A stretch of DNA of 64,000 nucleotides from Cucumis sativus (Eukaryota; Streptophyta; Magnoliopsida; Cucurbitales; Cucurbitaceae), in contig NC_026655.2 in NCBI RefSeq assembly GCF_000004075.3, positions 7,750,001 through 7,814,000 of the forward strand, in the 5' to 3' direction. This document shows, in pieces, positions 47,254 through 61,400 of the stretch. The notes below the pieces were generated by a model. That model saw only the letters and a list, made by a program, of their open reading frames with translations. It did no database searches and was not told where the DNA came from. The position numbers were made by a program, and so were the translations under genes. Every line of letters begins with the position of its first letter. Position 1 is the stretch's first letter.

Positions 47254-49893
47254 GTTTAGTTCTTAGATTTTGTATTAAAAAAATCATGCCCTGTTTTGAA
47301 TTTTTTTTTTTTTTTTAGTTTTTTTGTTTCTGAAGTAGTTTGTCACTCTTTTTCTTTATATGATTTTTAGTTGTTTATTGAAATATTTGAGTTTTAATCA
47401 AAATTTTAAAAAATATATTTTAAATAACTAGGATTTTGTTTTTGAAATTCGACATCAGAATTTTCAAGTGCCTTGTAACAAAAATGGAAAACTATGGTAA
47501 AGAAAAATGTGAGAAAGAACACAAATTTTAATTAAATGGGTATGATATAGCTAACAACCCTAAGGAAAAAAATAACCAACTTACACTAACTATATAACTC
47601 TTCGTGGCGATAACTATTATGATTGATTTTGCTCAACCGTGGTGTCAAAATAGTGTTGTCTTTCAATGTGAATCTATATCTTGATTGTTTAGATTTGGTG
47701 AGGTCTTTTGAGCTTCCTCACCTGGCTGCTCGGTTATGGGTGCTTTGAGGAAAAATTTTCTACCATACTATTTATATTTCATTATTTAGCACATCATCAA
47801 ATAAATTATTAAATATTTCAATCACTTATTGTAGACTCCACATAATTCCTAGATGTTATTTTTATGTCAAGCAATTTATAATATTAGAATGGAAATATTG
47901 TAGTACTTGGCATTTTTTTCATGCACCAAGACAACTCGAGGTCATCCTAATTGGGTAAGGTGGTGTCCAATGCTTAGGCATCTTCTATTACTTTGAAGTT
48001 GTTTGCCATCCCGTTAGCTTTGTGGTTGAGAATTAGTTTATCATTTAATTTAGTTTATCTTAAAGGAGGTGTAATTCTTGATAGCCGGAAGACAGTAACT
48101 TATTGACATACCAAGCGTGACCAAAATGAGGTGGCACAAAGTGTTACGTTCTTAGTTCTCCAACTCTGTGACACCATGTTTTACACTTGATCATGATCAA
48201 CCTCAAAGGAAACTCAAATCCTAAACTACTTTTGACTCAACTCATTGAAACTTTGTGAGACCTTAGACAAGGCTCTTTCATCATCAACCAAACTCAAAGT
48301 CATGCGGAATTGAACTTTATTTAGCTATATTCATGTTGCTCGTATGTGTATTTTCCCTCATGTTAGACTCTAGCCACCATGCTGAGGCTTGACCTTTTGC
48401 TCATAAGCAAGGCTAAGGTCATCACAATGCGACATTGTACTAGTGGGGTCACAATCTACTTCCTTCAAATATAAATATGAAATATCGCAATGTCATCACT
48501 CAATGATGTTTGGGGTATTAGGTGGTGCGTGTTGTCCAATAATTTCTTTGTTCACTCTTGCTTATTAAATAATCTTAATAAGAAAATGATTTTATCTTAC
48601 AATCCAAATAAGAACCGTCACTTATTTACTAAACAAAATTGTGGATGCCAAAATTCAGATAAGTAAAATAGTTTTACCTTCACTTGACAACAATGTAAAT
48701 TTGTTTGATAAGAGAAATAACATGACATACTAAATAAAATATTCTACCGAGTGTTGATGCTGTGAATTTGGGCATTAGGTTAACAATTTGGGAGTGAATA
48801 ATAGACTTATCCTTCTCTAGTGCTATTTATACAAGAGCAGTCGACCTAGATTCTTCAACTTACTAGGTCGAGGTTCGTGCTTCGTTCAACTAAAGCAAGG
48901 CATAGATGAGGCCGAGCACATTTCTCGAGTTTTATTTTGGCCGTAGGGCAATGGTTTGAGCTGGAGCAAGCAAGTGTGTGCCCCATTAGGTATTTTGTTA
49001 GCTCAGTCTCACCTAAGCTCGCTGGTTTGGGCGCACCTCCCTCCCACATCCATTTTTAATTTAGGTTACCATTTCTTGTCCGTTTCTGTCCATAATGCCT
49101 TTGATCCAAAATTAATTCTAAGAGCAGTAAGAGTAATAGAAGGATTAAAACTTTTAACTTTTAATCCAAGAAATACGACCAATTAAACCATGGAAAATGG
49201 TTGGAGAAACAAGAAATAATAAATAATTCATGGAGTAGAGCGTTGAAGAGGAGATGAAAAGATAATGAAAATATGAAATTGGGCAGTTGGAGATTTGAAA
49301 GTGAAACGCAGCAGACGCAAGACGAAGAATAAACAATTGTCTGAATTTTCTAATCAGAAGAAGAAGAAGAAAAAGAATGGGTTGTTGGGTAAAGAAATTT
49401 TCAGAGAGTCGACCCTTCGGATCCACCATCTCCACCTCCTACGTGAACTTTCTACAATGGCGGATCTTACTGTATTTTCTAAAGGCCGTACGCGTATTGA
49501 CTTTTCAGCCGCCATCTACAGCTCCTTCTTCTTCATCTGCTTCTTCTTCGCCGAATCCAATAATTACTCTGGCAAGTCAAACTTTGGTTAACTCAGTCTT
49601 CATCCCAATTTCCATATCCAATTAAACAATTCATAAGTGCCACTCCCACCGTATTTTCTCTCTCCCCTTTTTTGTATTATATCTTTTGAATTTTTCTCTT
49701 CCCACATTTTCTTCGGTCAAAACTTAGAACTCTGCAATGCGCTTTGAAAACAGCAACCCCCACTTTCAATCTTTTCAACGCCATACTTTTGGGTTTTCTT
49801 CTTCTTTGTAGTCGTCGCCTTTTTCCCTTTCCATCAAAACCCTAAAGGGATTTCATCCAATTCGACGGAATTTTGGTGTTTGTCCGTTGAGAA
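43413..49893. other. Intergenic region upstream of the NSL1-like gene
   Basis: About 6.5 kb without a supported gene. A TA microsatellite is at about 47210-47248. Less AT-rich stretches at 47600-48560 and 48760-49060 (the latter with 'gctatttatacaagagcag', TATA-like) resemble decayed LTR sequence, but no pair was found. A minus-strand stretch around 45350-45420 reads like coding for about 28 residues and then stops; it is too short to call. The last 250 bases are pyrimidine-rich and are probably the NSL1-like leader. Confidence 0.35.
47210..47248. repeat. (AT)n microsatellite
   Basis: About 19 uninterrupted AT units. The neighbouring DNA is low-complexity. Confidence 0.85.
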
Positions 49894-52800
49894 ATGTCTT
49901 TCAACATCAACCGGTTCAATCCTCAATCAGCCGCCGAGAAAGCGGTTTCAGTTATAGGCTTCGGCTACGATCTCTGTAACGATTTGCGATTGTCTTCTTG
50001 CAAGCCGGGTCCATCCGGGTCTAAACTGATCGATATTGATTTCACTCGAAGTAGAGACCTTGTACTTCCGGCCGGCGTTGTCGTCCCTAATGTTCCTACT
50101 TCCATCAACTGTGATAAAGGTGAGCGTACCCGATTCCGGTCGGATGTCATCTCCTTCAATCAGGTAATTTTCTTTGAAATTAGTTGTTGCTGATTTTATA
50201 GCTTAGAATTCTCTTCGTTTTATTGTTTTTTTTTTTTTTTTTTTTTCCATTTGTTGGCTTCATAAAACGAACTGGGTTTGTGTTTTTTCCGGTTAAAAAC
50301 AGATGTCGGAGCTGTGTAATCAGCAATTATCTCTATCTGGGAAAATTCCGTCGGGGTTCTTTAACACCATGTTTGGATTAAAGGGTTGCTGGCAAAACGA
50401 TGCAGGTTCCACAAGAAGTCTTGCATTTGATGGTTGTTTCATTACACTTTATAACATTGAGTTGGAAAAATCTCATATAACTCTCTCTGAGCAAGTCAAA
50501 AGGGAGGTTCCTTCTTCATGGGATCCTGCTGCCCTTGCAGAGTATGTTTCTTTTGTTTTTTGTTTTTATTTTTGTTTCCATTTTGTCTTTTCTTTTGTAG
50601 AAATCTAGACATTTGGATGTTTGTCTGTCCTCTTCTATTGAAATATCTTCATCACTGATATTTAACAAACTTCTATTTGTTCATCTTCTCCACATCAACA
50701 CACTGATTGTTAATGCTGTTGAATGGATGAGAATGGATTTTTCGAAGTAATGTTTTCAACCATGCGCTTCTCTGTCCAACACTTGAGGAAGGACTGGTCT
50801 TTGAAATTGACTTGACTATGTTGCCAAAAAGGTGGAAAATGTGCATTTAGTTAGCTACTTTTATGTTTTACTATTCCAAAAGTAAATAAAAACAGTGATG
50901 GATGAGTACCTTTCTTGAAAGTTGATGGCTTGGTATGAACCTATTCTTTTAAGTCCTTCGCTTTTTCCCCTTTGTCCTAACAATCACTAGGTCATTTCAT
51001 GGTCGTCGGTTCTACTGAACTTCCTAACTGTCAGCTTAAAGGATGGTCTAATTAGTATAATCCCTTAGATTCATCTAATATATCATACAAGACACGTTTT
51101 GTTCACGAGTTCTTTGGTTTAGATTACCTAAGTGTTTGTTGGGTACGTCTCATAATTACCTATATGTGTTTTTGTTGCATTTGAAACATTGTTTATCGAA
51201 GACATTACACAAACACTATCACGTTAGACATTAGGGACATATCAAATACTTGTTAAAGTGAAACACATTGGATATCTGATTTTTGTGCCAACTAAATACT
51301 AACTTGATTTCAGGTTCATTGAGAAATATGGTACTCATGTGGTTGTGGGTGTAAAAATGGGAGGAAAAGATGTCATTTTCATGAGGCAATTACGAGAATC
51401 GAATGTAGAGCAAACCGATGTGCAGAAGAAGTTAAAGAAATTAGCAGATGATAAATTTTCTGAAGATGCAAATGGAGGTTTAACGTCCAATCCTGTTGCA
51501 GCAAAAATCAAGGTACACACTCGAGAACATAAATGGCTATCACCATTTGGTCTATTCCATTGGTCCCATGTCAAAATAGAGGATGTTGATTAGCTATTGA
51601 CGGAAATTAAAGAATCAATTTTCCTTGAGTCATGCATTGTATGCAGCTCTAGATTCATGTTCTTTCCTTAAAATTCTTAGATTGAGATAAAATCATGTCA
51701 ATAGAATATGGTTTAGTTGCTAAGTTCCGTATAGAATGTGGTTTAATTGTTACCTGATATAGCAGTTATCATGCCTTTATCATCAGCTTGGCTTGCTTGT
51801 GAATTCTTCTTCTACTTCTGCATCTACACATATACTAAATATAACTCAACTAAGATTTATAAAAACTCCATAAACATGGCTAGTCAGATAATAATCTTTG
51901 CTAATTGTATTTAAATTAATCACTATAACCATGGGGCATACAATTTCTGTTCCAATACATTATTCTGTTTTTAAAACAATTTTGATAGGATAAATGATTC
52001 GCAATGTCATATTATTCACATAGAACAGAAAATTTAAAAGTGCAAACAAGTTTCGTGGTTTAATGATGCATCTACTAACGACATTTTCTATATGTATAAA
52101 CATTTTAAGTCTCATCAGGAGAAATAAACTTTTATCCTTAATGATTTCAATTTTTAGGATGAATATTCTCTGCCATGGGAGCTTCGTAATGCATTTGCTG
52201 CCTCTATCAAACCACCAGTGATCAATCACTCAAAGGGTGATGTAAGCATCTCGGCATCTACCTGTTCGTTCGAGGAGAATATTGCTACACTTTCGACCTA
52301 TTAAGCAGATGAGAACTGACTTATTTAATTAAACAACTGGATGCAGGAATTAACAGCAATTTATATTAGAAGAGGAGGTGTTGATGTTGGTCAAAGTCAT
52401 AATCAATGGCTCTCAACCATTTCTCAGTCACCTAATGTTATCTCAATGTCCTTTGTACCAATAACATCACTGATGAATGGCGTCCGAGGCAATGGATTTC
52501 TAAGCCATGCCGTAAACCTGTATCTAAGATGTAAGTTGCAAGTCTTGCTTTTAAGTGTTGTTTCTCTACAGCGAATGGACCTGGATAATTTTTGTCCTTT
52601 AACGAGAACCTGAAATATGGAGATCAGATACGTACATTGTGCGTCCTTAAAATTTGACCTTAGTTACTCTTCCCACGGTGGCTGTAGTACTTGAAGCTTC
52701 CATTAAAAGATTTTGACCCAAGGTTCATGCCAACAAGGTACCGTTCTTATTAAGGTTAGTGTTAGATTTTGATCATTGAAAAATTGTGCAGATAAACCTC

Positions 52801-53817
52801 CAATTGAGGAGCTCCAGCAATTTCTTGAATTTCAACTGCCTAGACAGTGGGCGCCGGTGTACGCTGATCTTCCTCTTGCTCCTCGGCATAGGAAACAAGC
52901 CTCTCCATCTCTCAAGTTTACTTTGATGGGGCCCAAGCTTTATGTAAATACTACTAAGGTAATCGTCTGACTTGAATATTTGGGTCAGTCAAAAACTTCA
53001 AATAGCAATGGCAATGGCAATGTCGCAAATGTGATCACTGCTTGATTTTTGCCTGACCTATCTATTACCTTTGCTTGGATGCAAATTGTTGAAAATTTCA
53101 CATGGTGTCACAATTTTGAAACTGCAGGTTGATTCAAACAATCTTCCAGTAACGGGAGTTCGCTTGTTTTTGGAAGGAAAGAAAAGTGACCATCTGGCAA
53201 TTCATCTCCAGCATCTATCAACTCTTCCCAAGACTCTTCAACTCTCAGATGATCTAAGCTATCGACCCATCGACGAGCCAGAGGAGAAGGGCTACTTCGA
53301 ACCAGTTAAATGGAGCATATTCTCTCATGTCTGCACTGCTCCAGTAGAGTACAATGGTTCTCTAATTGATGATGACTCTGCTTCTATCGTCACAAAGGCA
53401 TGGTTTGAAGTTAAGGGTATTGGAATGAGAAAGGTCTTGTTCCTGAGGCTCGGGTTTTCGATGGTGGCATCAGCAGGGATTCGTCGATCGGACTGGGAAG
53501 GACCTTCAACAACATCCCGAAAATCTGGACTCATCTCCACCTTTATCAGCACAAGGTTTAGTGCAGGGTTGCATCAACCAGAAGAGCAACCAAAAATTGA
53601 ATTGAATTCGGCTGTTTATCCTGATGGTCCACCATTGACTTCTAGGGCAATGAAAATGTTGAATGTCATCGATACGAAAGAAATGGTGCGTGGTCCTGAG
53701 AATTCACCTGGATATTGGGTGGTTACCGGAGCCAAGCTGTGTGTGGAAGGTGGCCGGATCTCTATCAAAGTGAAATACTCTTTGTTAACCATATTGTCGG
53801 AGGATTCTATGATCTGA
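49894..53817 (+). CDS. NSL1: MACPF-domain protein, NSL1-like
   Basis: Seven exons: 49894-50163, 50303-50541, 51314-51512, 52158-52241, 52347-52530, 52792-52958 and 53128-53817, totalling 1833 nt or 610 residues. It begins MSFNINRFNPQSAAEKAVSV, typical of the plant MACPF family (NSL1, CAD1 and relatives). The MACPF signature YGTHVVVGVKMGGKD is at about residues 175-189, and FNTMFGLKGCWQNDA precedes it. The C-terminal half has PVTGVRLFLEGKKSDHLAIH and the conserved VVTGAKLCVEGG near the end. There is no signal peptide, as in plant homologues. Arabidopsis NSL1 (At1g28380) and its paralogue CAD1 restrain salicylate-dependent cell death; nsl1 mutants form spontaneous lesions. Pore formation by plant members has not been shown as far as I know. 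The gene sits where microsynteny with Arabidopsis predicts NSL1. Its 3' end faces the coiled-coil gene. Confidence 0.94.
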
Positions 53818-54254
53818 CAAACAGAAAACTTACGCAATGAGTAGATACAACTATTTTTATGTTGTAAATGTGTTTTGTACATTAGAGAAACACCATCATT
53901 CTTCTTTCACAGTGATACAAATAGTATTTTGAGAATGTAAATCTCTGCTGTATTATGCATTTTTTTGAACGATTTTTTGGAGAATTTCTGGTGGAATAGA
54001 TACTCACCAGTTCTGTAATTCAGCATTTTCATTTTGATGTAAAATTTTGAAGTGTTGTAAAACAAACATCTCAAACTTGTACACATATAAATATTTCACT
54101 TCAAAGCAAAAAAGTTGCTACTATATCTAAGGAATTCATAACTTATATTGGATAATTTATCTCCTGGCTAAACAAAACAATGAGAAGTGTCAGGATCGTT
54201 GGGAAAAACTGGTGCTCGAGAATAGTATAGCCCTCTTGTTCCAAGGATGACCCT
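53818..54254. other. Short region between convergent genes
   Basis: A 437-bp gap holds the 3' UTRs of the NSL1-like gene (+) and the coiled-coil gene (-). The transcripts may overlap. Nothing else is seen. Confidence 0.5.
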
Positions 54255-56787
54255 TTACCTGGAAAACCACGAAGAGAGGAACATCCAAGCACCAAAAATT
54301 GGGAAGATAGCAAGAGCAGACGCCTAAAAATCCAGAAAACATGATTACATTCTGAAAGTAGAAAAAAAAAAGGAGAGAGTTCTAAATGAAGAGTCAATGT
54401 CATGGTTTTTGTCGGGCTTACCAAAAAGAAAATCAATTCCGGGTTGGCAAGATGTGCAGCATATTCATTTCTTTCCATTTCTTGTTTAATCAGTCTTTGC
54501 AACTGCAGATATCAACATTCAAACTTTATATAGTCACTAGGAAGAGGCATATAGATGCGATTGGCAATGCATATTCCACAGCAATATCTATATTCTGGTA
54601 TAAGAAATGCAAATGTCAAATCAAAGATTAAAAGATGGAGAGCATGGAGGTAGCACAATTTACAAAAATCTATATGGCGAGCAACGTTTTATTCCCATGC
54701 GTCTTTGCAGAAATTATTAGATTAAGCTTTCCATTGACAAATACACATACCTCGTGGTGATACTTTTTGGCTTCTTCATAGACTCTTTGGAAGTAATGGA
54801 TGGCTCCTGTAACCCTGGAACTCAAGGTAGGAACTTTGCTGAAAACATGATGGTTCAATGTCTGAAAGGCCTTCTGAAGTTGATTGGCAAAACGCGTGTT
54901 CACCAACTATAAACAAGATGAACATTCAATAAAGCCTACACGTGAAATTATTTGGAACAAATGTGAAATGTTTAAAGTCCTTTCATACTAACATAGGTTA
55001 TAATTCATATTGCAACGCTCTGTAAAAGTTTAGGCAACCCTAATGCACGAATAACTTGTAAGCCAGAGTAAGAGAGAAAATGTTATTACAAAAACGTGTC
55101 CAACAATTACCTTCACAAAGGTGCATCTGGTTAGAGCAAATTGCTGGCGGACCTTCAGGGCTTGTATCTAGCAGAAGCCAACAAATTTAGTTAATACATC
55201 AGCATAACACCTCAGCCCTAATTTTTTTGTGTACACTCCAGCAGAACATACTTTGGACATTTCAAGAGCCTGCTCTAGGTGCCGAATTTGAATCCACTGT
55301 TCGGATATGATGCTAGACTTCTGGCAATAAGATGGCAACAAAGTAAGCATACTAATGAAGGAATTCTTGCACAAAGGAACATTTTAACAATGGAAATTGG
55401 TTGGCTGAGGAGAAAATATGTTAAATGAACTCATTCTCAATCAGAGTCCAGGATATGAATAAGTGTTTCCACAATATTTCTTCAGTTAAATTAACCATGT
55501 TCAATGTTAATATGCAAGAATGGGTAACGTCAAAACTTCAACAAATGACCAGATGGTCAAGGATTTCTTATTGTATATAATTAGCATTGCACGATAATGA
55601 TAGCTAATGGATGCCATGGAGTGTATATGCCAAAAAGATATAGTACATTGTGTCACATGAACAAGAAAAAAATAATAATAACTCGTCTTAGTTTTTATAC
55701 ATTATCCATGATGAATAAGGGAGCATGTTGCACAGAACATTCAAACAATGCTGGCAAAAAAATCCGTTTCCTTCCTCTAGTCAGAAATCTATACCTTCTC
55801 AACTTGTGAGGTAACCTCTTCTAGTTTTTCCTCAGCTTCCTGTACCTTGGCTTTCAAAAGATGAATATCAAAGTTATTCTTTCTTTTTGCATCCCAGAGA
55901 CGTCGTACCTAACATTCCCAAGCCTACTATACGGATCAATAGAACCTTTGAAGGTGCTTCAACAAAATTTACCAGATAATTGGCTCTTGGATCAGAAAAT
56001 GTACAGATGCACCTTCTCAAATAAAAAACTAAATAGAAAAAAAGGAAGACAGAAACCTCATCCTCCAGAACAGCAATCCTTTCATCGTCACTTGAAATTT
56101 TCCTCTGTAAATCAACTAAACTAATATTAGTCTTAGATTATAAATTTTCTCAAAGAAATAAAGCATTGAGATTCTGTCTGTCTATGAGTTTTCTTCAGGT
56201 TCTCATGCATTTCAAAATTAAATGCTGAAACTGAGAATAGAACCCAACCAATAATCAGACAATTTTTTGCATTCGTTTAGTAAATTCGGACGTGTGAATG
56301 GCTAAACTTAAAAAATAAATACGAAGATGAAGCAAAACGTTGAGCATTATAACGCAGGAATCAAACCTTCATATCAGATATAGCAGACTCCAAGTACTGA
56401 ATCTTATGTGACACATCCTCAATTAGCTTTTCCTGCGCCTTCAGTTCATTACTCTTCTCAGTTAAATTTTGCTTGCTTTCCTCCAGAACGGATTCTGCAT
56501 TCGACTTCATTAAGTACAAATTAGCGACACAATAAAAAATTGTTGAAATAAATGCAAGTCAACCTGGAGTAGATTGACGGAGCAGAAACTAGAATGAGCT
56601 AAATCCTATGAAGAACTAAAACAGTTCATGAACCTAAGTGAGAGATCCTGAGCTTGATTCCCAGTAATTCGTGGATCAACGCATCGTTGCCTGATTGACC
56701 AGGCGAGAGGATCTCGCATACGGCAAAAAGAGGTAAGACGAAGGCGGGAAAGAGATAGAGGAGGATCTTAATTGAGCAAACCGCCAT
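54255..56787 (-). CDS. Secretory-pathway coiled-coil protein with C-terminal membrane anchor
   Basis: Nine exons on the minus strand: 56787-56634, 56494-56367, 56104-56057, 55908-55795, 55320-55252, 55167-55111, 54906-54751, 54502-54422 and 54323-54255. They total 876 nt or 291 residues and all join in frame, mostly in phase 0. The start MAVCSIKILLYLFPAFVLPL (ATG in gATGG context) forms a signal peptide. Residues about 45-180 are heptad-rich coiled coil (SHLESVLEESKQNLTEK, IQYLESAISDMK, VQEAEEKLEEVTSQVEK). A less charged segment with VSFANQL-type helices and TLSSRVTGAIHYFQRVYEEA follows. The end, PELIFFLASALAIFPIFGAW, is one membrane segment with a very short tail. It resembles plant 'myosin heavy chain-related' signal-peptide proteins such as At2g24420/At4g31340, possibly At1g28410 by position; no function is established. 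Residues 45-180 would face the lumen if the signal is cleaved. Confidence 0.85.
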
Positions 56788-58480
56788 TTTGTAGAGATTT
56801 CTGAGCTTCACAACCCAGAAACCCGCTCTGAAATTTGAACAACGGAGCCACCGTCGCCGTCAATGTAAGATTGGTTATTTGATGAGAAATTTAGGATTTT
56901 TTAAACCAATAATCTAACCGGAGACTTAACATTTTCCATAGCCTACCTTCTAAAATAATAAAAATTTACATCTAATTTTGATATTTTTTTTTCTTATGTT
57001 ATTAAATTGTTGACATCTAATTTTATATTTTTTTTTGTTATGTTACTAAATTGTTATATCAAGACTTAGTAGTTACAAATTTAAAAGTTAAGAACTATAA
57101 AAGCGTTGTGAAATTTTAGGATTCAAAAGTGTTTTTCTATTTCTCGACTCATTGGTCCAAACATATTGAATGAGTCATTTTTTATTTATCTATGATATTT
57201 TCTTGTACTTTGTTAAACTTGGCTAGATTATAACAAATATTTTTGTATGTTCGAAAGTGATATTATCACGCATCAATTTTTGCAAATATTTCAAAATTAT
57301 ACTACAAAGATATTATTGAAACCTTTACAAGTGATATCATAACTTTAAGAAGTAAAAGAGTTTCTTCTAAAACAAAATGACAAAGTTAAAATGATTGTTT
57401 TTGTTTTTTATATAATTTAATCTTACAACCATTAAAAAAATTAATAAAAATACTGAAGATGAACATAAAAGCTTAATCAAGTTTAAAAGAAACATTAATG
57501 CCAAAAATGAATTTTTATTGAAACATGTGATGAAAATTAATGCCAAAGATTTGAGCTGAAAAAAAAAATTCAACAAAACCTTCCATGAACTCAACGTTTA
57601 TGGACTCACATTTTTGCTACGAGAAAATAAAAATATTCTACGCTACTTCCATGTATTTTTTATATTATTTTATTTTGATCTATATACATTTAAGTTCGTT
57701 TAAATTTTTCTATAAAAAATAGTCTTATTAACCTTCTTGTTATCGATCTTGAAAATATATGTAGTTCTACGTAAAAATTAATATTATTATTTAACCAGTT
57801 TTAAGAAAATAATTTTGAATTTTCTATTTTAGTGGTCAAATTTTATTGCGGCAAGATTGATTACATCAACTAAATTTAAGATTTATTAAAAGTATAAAAC
57901 TAAATAAGAAGAGTCAAAAAAATTAAAATAAAATACTAAAATGTAATGTAAACGGAATCCTAGAACAAAAATGATATTTTAACCCAAAAGAAAGGTTAAA
58001 TATGTTATTAGATTGTGAAGAGGCTCACCGTATACAACAAAATGAGAGTTTTAACACATTATATATGTTATATATAATTGAACTCCATGGTCTCGAAGAT
58101 TGAGAAGTAAGAGACGACCTCTCCCTCTTGAGTTACATACTGAGGTGGTACATATGACAACTTCACAATCACTGCATTTTTGTACACAGCATTTTCCACA
58201 CTGGAAATTACCATATCCACTACAAACAGTTGCAAAGAAACAGTTGCAAATTTTTGTGCTTTCTATAATTTTTGTATTTAAAGTTAAAGACTTAACTGAT
58301 TCCAACCTTGTTTATAGTGTTACAAATACAGTTAGTCTTCATTAGATAACACAGAGGAGACGACTTGGAAGAAACTTCAACAAGGGAAACTTCACCTAAT
58401 TTTCAGTACTATACTATCAATGAGTTATTTGGTTTCTCCATGCTGATAACTTTACTTACTTTCTTTTAGAAGATGGATGA
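56788..58480. other. Intergenic region between coiled-coil and phosphorylase genes
   Basis: The first 100 bases hold the leader of the minus-strand coiled-coil gene. The rest is AT-rich with homopolymer runs. The last 200-300 bases are probably the phosphorylase 3' UTR. No gene or defined transposon is seen. Confidence 0.4.
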
Positions 58481-61400
58481 TCATAAAGGACATCTACAAG
58501 GCTCAATTCCCCAAGTCTTCTCTGCATAGTCTTGGATGGTCCTGTCACTGCTAAATCTACCCGAACCTGCAGTACTGAGGATGCTCATCCGTGTCCATTT
58601 CTCTTGATCAACAAATGCTTTATCTGCCGCTGCCTGGAGTTGAATACGATTGATCATTATCATTGTAAAACAAATAACAATATAGAGCTATTAAACATCA
58701 ATGCCCTTGAGTTCCACATTTCAAGAAACCAAAGGAATACCTGTGCCTCTAAATAGCTTCCGAAATCAGCTCCAAGGAGATAATAATCGCTATTGCCTTC
58801 CACTGTGTCGCATAACGATTTGAAGTAGTCTTGGAAGCCAAAATAACCATCTCGAACCATTCTTAAAACAATTACAAAAAACATGAAATGATTTTAAAAA
58901 TTGAGGAAAGTTAGCTCTCATTGTGCATTCGACAGTAGAAGACAGATGAGAGCGATTGCATGTATACCTTACAACACGAGCAAATTGCAGGGGCACCTTA
59001 ATTGTAGATCCCTTTTCACGCAATGTTGGGACTTCATGCACTTTAGCTCCAAATAAAAACTGAACAAGATATATTAGAACTACTGTAAATGCTTATTTCC
59101 GGACATACTTGGTGTACTCAAGGTTTCTGACATCTGAAAAGCCAAAACTTATGTAAAAGATAGTTTTCAGATTCCAGGTGCAACGGTATGGTCGTTATTT
59201 CTTGGAAGGGTAGTCAGTCTGACTATAATTTTTCAAGATGATTCATATAGATGAGAAGACTTAATCATGTAAGAAGAGATGAAAAACCAGCTCTAACTGC
59301 AAATTGGAAGGACAAGGTGCTATTGTACTTATGAGGACTCTGAACCAGTTGTCAGAGGTCATGTCAGTTCGATTTCTCTGACACTAAGACAACTAAGACA
59401 CGATAAAAGATTTTTGTAACCTAACAACCCAGATATAATGTGAGACTGTAATTTGCATTTGGAAAATAATTGCTATTCGGCTACGTCATTGAATGCATTA
59501 ACTTTTAGTAATTTCACCATTATCTTTGTTCGATTGATTGACTACAAGAACCAAGAATTTGCCAAAATGCAGGATGATATGGTGATGATCTTTTCAATAT
59601 AGAAAAAGTTTAACTAAGAACCTAAACATAAGCTATAAATATGAGAAAGACATACTCACCATGTTGTCTTCCCCTATTTCTTCAATTATTTCAACTGTAG
59701 ATCCATCAGCTGTAGCTAATAATAAACAGCCATTCATGAGGAATTTCATGCTGCCAGTGCCCGATGCCTCATGTCCAGCAGTACTACATCAAAATTTATT
59801 GCATGTTATGCACTGAAGAAAATGAATAAGAAAAAAATGTAAAGTTTCGTAGAGCTCTTTGCTCAACCAATAAATGAATTTGAGCCACAATATCAGTTTG
59901 CATGTACATTCTTTTCATTACTAAAAATTTACTGGCTCAATATTTATGTACATCGGTGTAATGAATTCCTGCATTTCTTATTGTGGATATTGGAAGGCGA
60001 CTTGCAATGGGGTGGCTTTATTTCGCCCCTGTATAGTTTGTATGTATGGCTTTGTTCCTGGTGTTCTGTTGGGACTACTTTCTAGCTTCTAACTATTATG
60101 CGATTATATACACTTCATGACAGTTCTATTTTATATCATAAGAAAATCAATCAACCTTATGTGCTGTGAAAGGTCGGCCCCAGGTATTACCAATTCAGCG
60201 ACGGATACATTGTAATCGGGAATAAAAACCTGCAGAATTTCAAAAGTTACGAAATGGGTGAAAGTCCGTTGAAGTGTAGGAGGTATTTGTGGGGACAGAT
60301 AATTCTTGCTCATTTACCGGATAGATGACTGATCTAGCAGAAGACTTAAGATATCTAATATGAAAGTCACAGAAAAGCCTCTTACAAGTTTTAGAAGATC
60401 CCCTACGTCACTGTCGTTATTAATCTTCTCTGCTACAGCATGACAAAGTTTGATCATCTTCTTTGCCATTTCGTAACCAGGAGCAGCTTTTCCCCCAATT
60501 ATGCAGACACGAGGTACAACTTTCCTCCGATCATCCTTTGCCATATTCTGGAATAAGCAAATAAGTGGTGACAAATGTATGAAGTTCCATAAAAATGAAA
60601 ATCTAATAAGCAGACTGCAGGCATGTAATTTATGAGATTGGTGAAGACAATTCCTCAATATTGACATGACATTCCGTTTTCTCCAATCAAGAAAAAGAAG
60701 AAAAACAATCACATTTCCAATTTACCTTTATGCAGTCATATCTGTGGATGATGCCTAATATATTCAGCAGCTGTCTTTTGTACTGATGTATCCTTTTTAT
60801 CTGCACGTCAAACATTGCATCTAAACTGACCTGCATTGGTTGAGACTTGAGAGTCAAGGTTTACCACAATAATACAGAAACAATAAAAAAATATTTTTTT
60901 TCAAGGAAACGAGTCTCATTTATTAATAATAAGTCAAAAGCTCAAAGTACAAAAGGACTATACAAAGAGCTAAGAAATGACTAACGCGAGCAAGTAAAAT
61001 CAGAGATAAAATATGGAATATGTGTCCACCTTGAGGCCACTTGTTGCTTCAATGTACTCAGCAAGCCTCATTTTATTAACCCTTCGCACCTACAAGTTCA
61101 TACAACAGGACTAAGTAACCAACATCCATACAAGTAGTCAATCCGGCTTCGAGAGAATGAATGGGGAATAAATTACCATTTGCCATTCTTGATGCAGGGA
61201 AATATCAGTGGCATATTCACGCAAGCCGATTAGAAGGTCAATATCACGTATCCAAGACTCTGTCCCAAGCCATTTTGAGATGAGAGCACATAAATTAGGA
61301 TTGCTAACCACAATCCAGCGACGCTGTGGAAATATTCATTGAACAGAATAGTCATATACTTTTGTGAAACCCAGTTTGAACTTTTCTCAGCAAACAAAAA

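Noticed and set aside
49295..49625. Overlapping frames of 82-98 codons before the NSL1-like start
   Set aside because: They are in the AT/CT-rich region preceding the MACPF gene and show no family sequence; more likely promoter or leader.
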